Shown here piece by piece: positions 45,359 to 48,161 of a DNA stretch of 48,161 bases (position 1 is the first letter of the stretch; each line of letters starts with the position of its first letter). The translations under genes and the position numbers were made by a program. The stretch lies in contig RDXV01000017.1 of assembly GCA_004292695.1 (NCBI GenBank), positions 1-48,161 of the forward strand, given 5' to 3'. A model generated the notes under the pieces. It was given only the letters and a program-made list of their open reading frames with translations. It made no database searches and was not told the origin of the DNA. Source of the DNA: Nostocales cyanobacterium. Lineage in GTDB: Bacteria > Cyanobacteriota > Cyanobacteriia > Cyanobacteriales > Nostocaceae.

Positions 45359-46543
45359 ATGAGTAGAATAGAAACCCGCACTGAACCAATGGTGCTAAAT
45401 ATGGGTCCTCACCACCCTTCAATGCACGGGGTTTTGAGATTAATTCTTACCTTAGACGGTGAAGATGTCGTTGACTGTGAACCAGTCATTGGTTATCTAC
45501 ACCGAGGAATGGAAAAAATCGCTGAAAGTCGTTCCACCGTCATGTACGTCCCCTACGTAAGTCGTTGGGACTATGCAGCGGGGATGTTTAACGAAGCAGT
45601 CACAGTCAACGCACCGGAAAAATTAGCAGGTGTAGAAGTTCCCAAACGCGCTAGTTACATCCGTGTAATTATGCTGGAACTTAACCGCATCGCTAACCAC
45701 CTATTATGGTTTGGTCCATTCCTCGCAGACGTAGGCGCTCAAACACCATTCTTCTACCAATTCCGGGAACGGGAAATGATTTATGACCTGTGGGAAGCAG
45801 CTACAGGTTATCGGATGGTAAATAACAACTATTTCCGTGTTGGTGGTGTCGCTGCTGACTTACCCTATGGTTGGGTAGATAAATGTGAAGAGTTCTGTGA
45901 CTACTTCATCCCCAAAGTAGACGAATACGAACGCTTAGTTACCAATAACCCCATTTTCCGCCGTCGTATCGAAGGTATCGGTACAATTACCCGTGAAGAA
46001 GCGATTAACTGGGGTCTTTCTGGTCCAATGTTACGCGGTTCTGGGGTGAAGTGGGACTTACGGAAAGTTGACCATTACGAATGTTACGACGATTTCGACT
46101 GGGATGTACAGACGGAAACCGCAGGTGATTGTCTCGCACGTTACATGGTGCGAATGCGGGAAATGCGCGAATCTGTAAAAATCATCAAACAAGCACTCAA
46201 AGGTTTACCCGGTGGACCCTTTGAAAACCTGGAAGCTAAACGGATGATGGCGGGTAAAAAATCAGAGTGGGATGGTTTTGATTATCAATATGTAGGTAAA
46301 AAAGTTTCACCTACCTTTAAAATTCCCAACGGTGAAATTTACTCCCGTGTAGAAAGCGGTAAAGGTGAATTAGGAATTTATTTAGTAGGTGATAATAACG
46401 TCTTCCCCTGGCGCTGGAAAATTCGTCCTGCTGACTTCAACAACTTACAAATTCTACCCGGTTTGTTAAAGGGTGTGAAGGTGGCAGATGTTGTCGTAAT
46501 TCTTGGTAGCATTGACGTAATTATGGGTTCTGTAGATAGATAA
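45359..46543 (+). CDS. ndhH: NAD(P)H-quinone oxidoreductase subunit H
   Basis: NdhH (394 aa) is the 49-kDa/NuoD-type subunit of cyanobacterial NDH-1, on the cytoplasmic side near the quinone site, serving respiration, cyclic electron flow and CO2 uptake. Family sequence: [22 protein letters not shown] at the N-terminus, then [31 protein letters not shown]49 in the HRGMEK motif corresponds, by motif, to the arginine near cluster N2 that is dimethylated in mitochondria. Further blocks: [25 protein letters not shown] and the C-terminal [18 protein letters not shown]. Length is normal. Unlike ndhAIGE, it is separate from other ndh genes. A MidA/NDUFAF7-type methyltransferase follows on the same strand. 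Confidence 0.98.
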   Translation: MSRIETRTEPMVLNMGPHHPSMHGVLRLILTLDGEDVVDCEPVIGYLHRGMEKIAESRSTVMYVPYVSRWDYAAGMFNEAVTVNAPEKLAGVEVPKRASYIRVIMLELNRIANHLLWFGPFLADVGAQTPFFYQFREREMIYDLWEAATGYRMVNNNYFRVGGVAADLPYGWVDKCEEFCDYFIPKVDEYERLVTNNPIFRRRIEGIGTITREEAINWGLSGPMLRGSGVKWDLRKVDHYECYDDFDWDVQTETAGDCLARYMVRMREMRESVKIIKQALKGLPGGPFENLEAKRMMAGKKSEWDGFDYQYVGKKVSPTFKIPNGEIYSRVESGKGELGIYLVGDNNVFPWRWKIRPADFNNLQILPGLLKGVKVADVVVILGSIDVIMGSVDR

Positions 46544-46876
46544 AATTCACGATTACGTCAGAGTTTTAAGATATAGAGGTGTATTGTACATCTCTATATT
46601 TTTATCAGTTGGAGAAGGGAATAGGGAATAGGGAATAGGAAAGAATTAACCAACTATCGGGAGCATCCCAACTTTGAAAAATAACCGCAGCAACACCAAA
46701 AACTCTCTTAAATCCTCTTCCCTTTGTGTACTTTGCGTTCTTTGCGGTTCATTCATATTAGGACTTTGTAGCAATTCAAAGATTACCAAAAAATCAAATT
46801 ACACATTTGGGATGCTCCCCAACAATCAACAATCAACTATTATTCTCTCAATTTGTAAATAGCTAGTAATATTTTC
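46544..46876. other. ndhH-methyltransferase spacer with repeats
   Basis: 333 bp with a gggaata STRR (46618-46638) and an inverted-repeat element (46659-46819). A 62-aa frame (46674-46862) falls mostly inside that element and has an odd composition (CVLCVLCGSF), so it is probably not a gene. The first 60 bp hold a short gtattgtacatctctatattttt hairpin-like stretch that may end the ndhH transcript. Confidence 0.6.
46659..46819. mobile_element. MITE-like 161-bp element with 13-bp inverted ends
   Basis: gggagcatcccaa (46659-46671) is the exact reverse complement of ttgggatgctccc (46807-46819). The interior holds the ctttgcgttctttgcggttc phrase, a common cyanobacterial repeat fragment, and no gene. 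Each arm also has internal symmetry (gggagcatccc). Mobility is inferred from the inverted ends only. Confidence 0.45.
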
Positions 46877-48061
46877 ATGAATCATCAAACTCAACTTTTT
46901 GAAATTATTGCCAATCATATTACCAGTCATCCTCAACAACGGATTACTTTTGCTGAATACATGGACTTGGTTTTATATTATCCAGAATATGGCTATTATT
47001 CCAGTGATGCAGTAAATATTGGTTTTCAAGGTGGGGACTTTTTCACCTCATCCAGTTTAGGTGATGATTTTGGTGAAATACTAGCTATGCAATTTTTCCA
47101 AATGTGGGAAAATTTAGGTAAACCTCAACCTTTTTATTTAGTAGAAATGGGAGCAGGTAAAGGCATTTTAGCTTCTCAAATCTTGAATTATTTAAAATCA
47201 CAACATCCAGATTTTTTTCAACTTATAGAATATATCATTGTTGAAAAATCTCCAAATTTACAACAAGAACAAAAACAGAGATTAGCCGAATTTTCTGTAC
47301 AATGGTTAAACTGGGAATCTATCAAATCTAACTCTATCATCGGTTGTTTTTTCTCCAATGAATTAGTAGATGCTTTCCCAGTTCATCAATTTACAATTGA
47401 AGATGGAACACTAAAAGAGATTTATGTCACAATTCAAGAACATAAAAAAAATGATATTTCTGATTATTCATTTACAGAAATATTAGGTGAACCATCTACA
47501 CCAAAATTAGCAGAATACTTAAAGTTAGTGAATATTGATATTAGTCAAAATACTTATGAAAATGGTTATCGCAGTGAAATTAATTTAGCCGCATTAGATT
47601 GGTTGAGTATAGTAGCAGACTGCTTGCAAAAAGGTTATGTGCTAACAATTGATTATGGCTACCCTGCCAGTCGTTATTATCTCCCCAGGCGATCGCAAGG
47701 AACTCTACAGTGCTACTACCAACATCGTCATCATAACAACCCCTACATCAATATAGGCAAACAAGATATTACCGCCCATGTTGATTTTACAGCTTTAGAA
47801 ATTTGGGGTGAAAAATGTGGTTTAAAAACAGTAGGTTGGACACAACAAGGTTTATTCTTAATGGCATTGGGTTTAGGTGAAAGAATAGCCGCCCTCTCCC
47901 ATCAAGAACAGTCCATATCACAACTACTCAAACGCCGGGAAGCTCTACACCAACTCATTTCCCCAGAAGGACTAGGAAACTTTGGGGTATTAGTCCAAAG
48001 CAAAGGTTTGACAGAAATACAAGCTAGGCGATCGCTTCAAGGACTGACAATACCAGAGTAG
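46877..48061 (+). CDS. MidA/NDUFAF7-family SAM-dependent methyltransferase
   Basis: A 394-aa class I methyltransferase of the DUF185/MidA family. Motifs: GGDFFTSSSLGDDFGEILA (50-68), SAM motif I LVEMGAGKGILASQI (~88-102), FSNELVDAFPVHQF (family NE-x-x-DA-x-P motif), and the C-terminal YGYPASRYYLPRRSQGTLQCYYQHR...QDITAHVDFTALE. In mitochondria NDUFAF7 dimethylates a conserved arginine of NDUFS2, the homologue of NdhH. The gene lies 333 bp after ndhH in the same direction, so NdhH is a natural candidate substrate. Cyanobacterial function is not established. The stop codon abuts a gtgacag repeat. Confidence 0.93.
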   Translation: MNHQTQLFEIIANHITSHPQQRITFAEYMDLVLYYPEYGYYSSDAVNIGFQGGDFFTSSSLGDDFGEILAMQFFQMWENLGKPQPFYLVEMGAGKGILASQILNYLKSQHPDFFQLIEYIIVEKSPNLQQEQKQRLAEFSVQWLNWESIKSNSIIGCFFSNELVDAFPVHQFTIEDGTLKEIYVTIQEHKKNDISDYSFTEILGEPSTPKLAEYLKLVNIDISQNTYENGYRSEINLAALDWLSIVADCLQKGYVLTIDYGYPASRYYLPRRSQGTLQCYYQHRHHNNPYINIGKQDITAHVDFTALEIWGEKCGLKTVGWTQQGLFLMALGLGERIAALSHQEQSISQLLKRREALHQLISPEGLGNFGVLVQSKGLTEIQARRSLQGLTIPE

Positions 48062-48161
48062 GTGACAGGTGACAGGTGACAGGTGACAGGTGACAGTAAA
48101 GAGTTCATCTATTCCCTATTCCCTATTCCCTATTCCCTATTCCCTATTCCCTATTCCCTAT
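48062..48161. repeat. Composite STRR: gtgacag + linker + ccctatt (second copy)
   Basis: Begins at the methyltransferase stop with about five gtgacag heptamers, then the linker agtaaagagttcatct (48095-48110), then ccctatt heptamers to the window edge. Order and linker match 22070-22220. Confidence 0.93.

Noticed and set aside
46674-46862. 62-aa frame between ndhH and the methyltransferase gene
   Set aside because: It lies largely inside the inverted-repeat element and a common repeat phrase (CVLCVLCG).

Overview
The window looks like chromosomal DNA of a filamentous, probably heterocyst-forming (Nostocales) cyanobacterium. The evidence is psaC (photosystem I), ndhH (NDH-1 complex), a psb34-like photosystem II assembly gene, a fused thiO-thiG gene, about fifteen HIP1 octamers (GCGATCGC), an A+T-rich composition, and many arrays of short tandem heptanucleotide repeats (STRRs) of the kind known from heterocystous cyanobacteria. 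The exact genus is inference; a Dolichospermum/Anabaena-type bloom former would fit. I saw no rRNA, tRNA, CRISPR array, intact transposase or prophage.

Layout. 1-7.8 kb is mostly on the minus strand: a small membrane protein, a repeat-rich gap with a MITE-like element, a GT4 glycosyltransferase, an MFS transporter overlapping recO, deoC, and an orphan C5-cytosine methyltransferase. 7.8-12.1 kb holds a multi-hairpin palindromic repeat, a 13-repeat ankyrin protein, psaC and glmS. 12.1-18.1 kb is an accessory block on the plus strand. It has a MazF-like toxin-antitoxin pair bracketed by two copies of the glmS 3' end, then two tandem paralogous P-loop GTPases, a seven-blade WD40 protein and a PD-(D/E)XK-like protein with an in-frame 12-bp repeat.

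18.1-34.3 kb is largely housekeeping: a secreted or anchored protein, fmt, a DUF6464 protein, speA, an NDP-sugar pyrophosphorylase, scpA, an AI-2E family exporter, pdxH, a small S4 protein, cimA, a 2Fe-2S ferredoxin and thiO-thiG. 34.4-40.6 kb has psb34, a large TPR protein, a double-ATPase peptide-type ABC protein and rsmH. 40.6-44.9 kb is a second accessory island: a single-chain type IIG-like restriction-modification enzyme with a DUF2887/Rpn-type nuclease-like gene 24 bp downstream and a possible 36-aa ORF. 45.3-48.1 kb pairs ndhH with a MidA/NDUFAF7-family methyltransferase, whose mitochondrial homologue methylates the mitochondrial NdhH homologue.

Most promising for follow-up: (i) the glmS-tail duplication around the toxin-antitoxin pair, (ii) the GTPase-GTPase-WD40-nuclease-like operon, which has the look of an undescribed signalling or conflict module, (iii) the ndhH-MidA pairing, and (iv) the STRR arrays, which fill four of the five convergent gene junctions, run into stop and start codons, and in one case occur twice as the same composite of two arrays joined by the same linker. 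All functional calls come from reading the sequence and recalling families; no database search was run.
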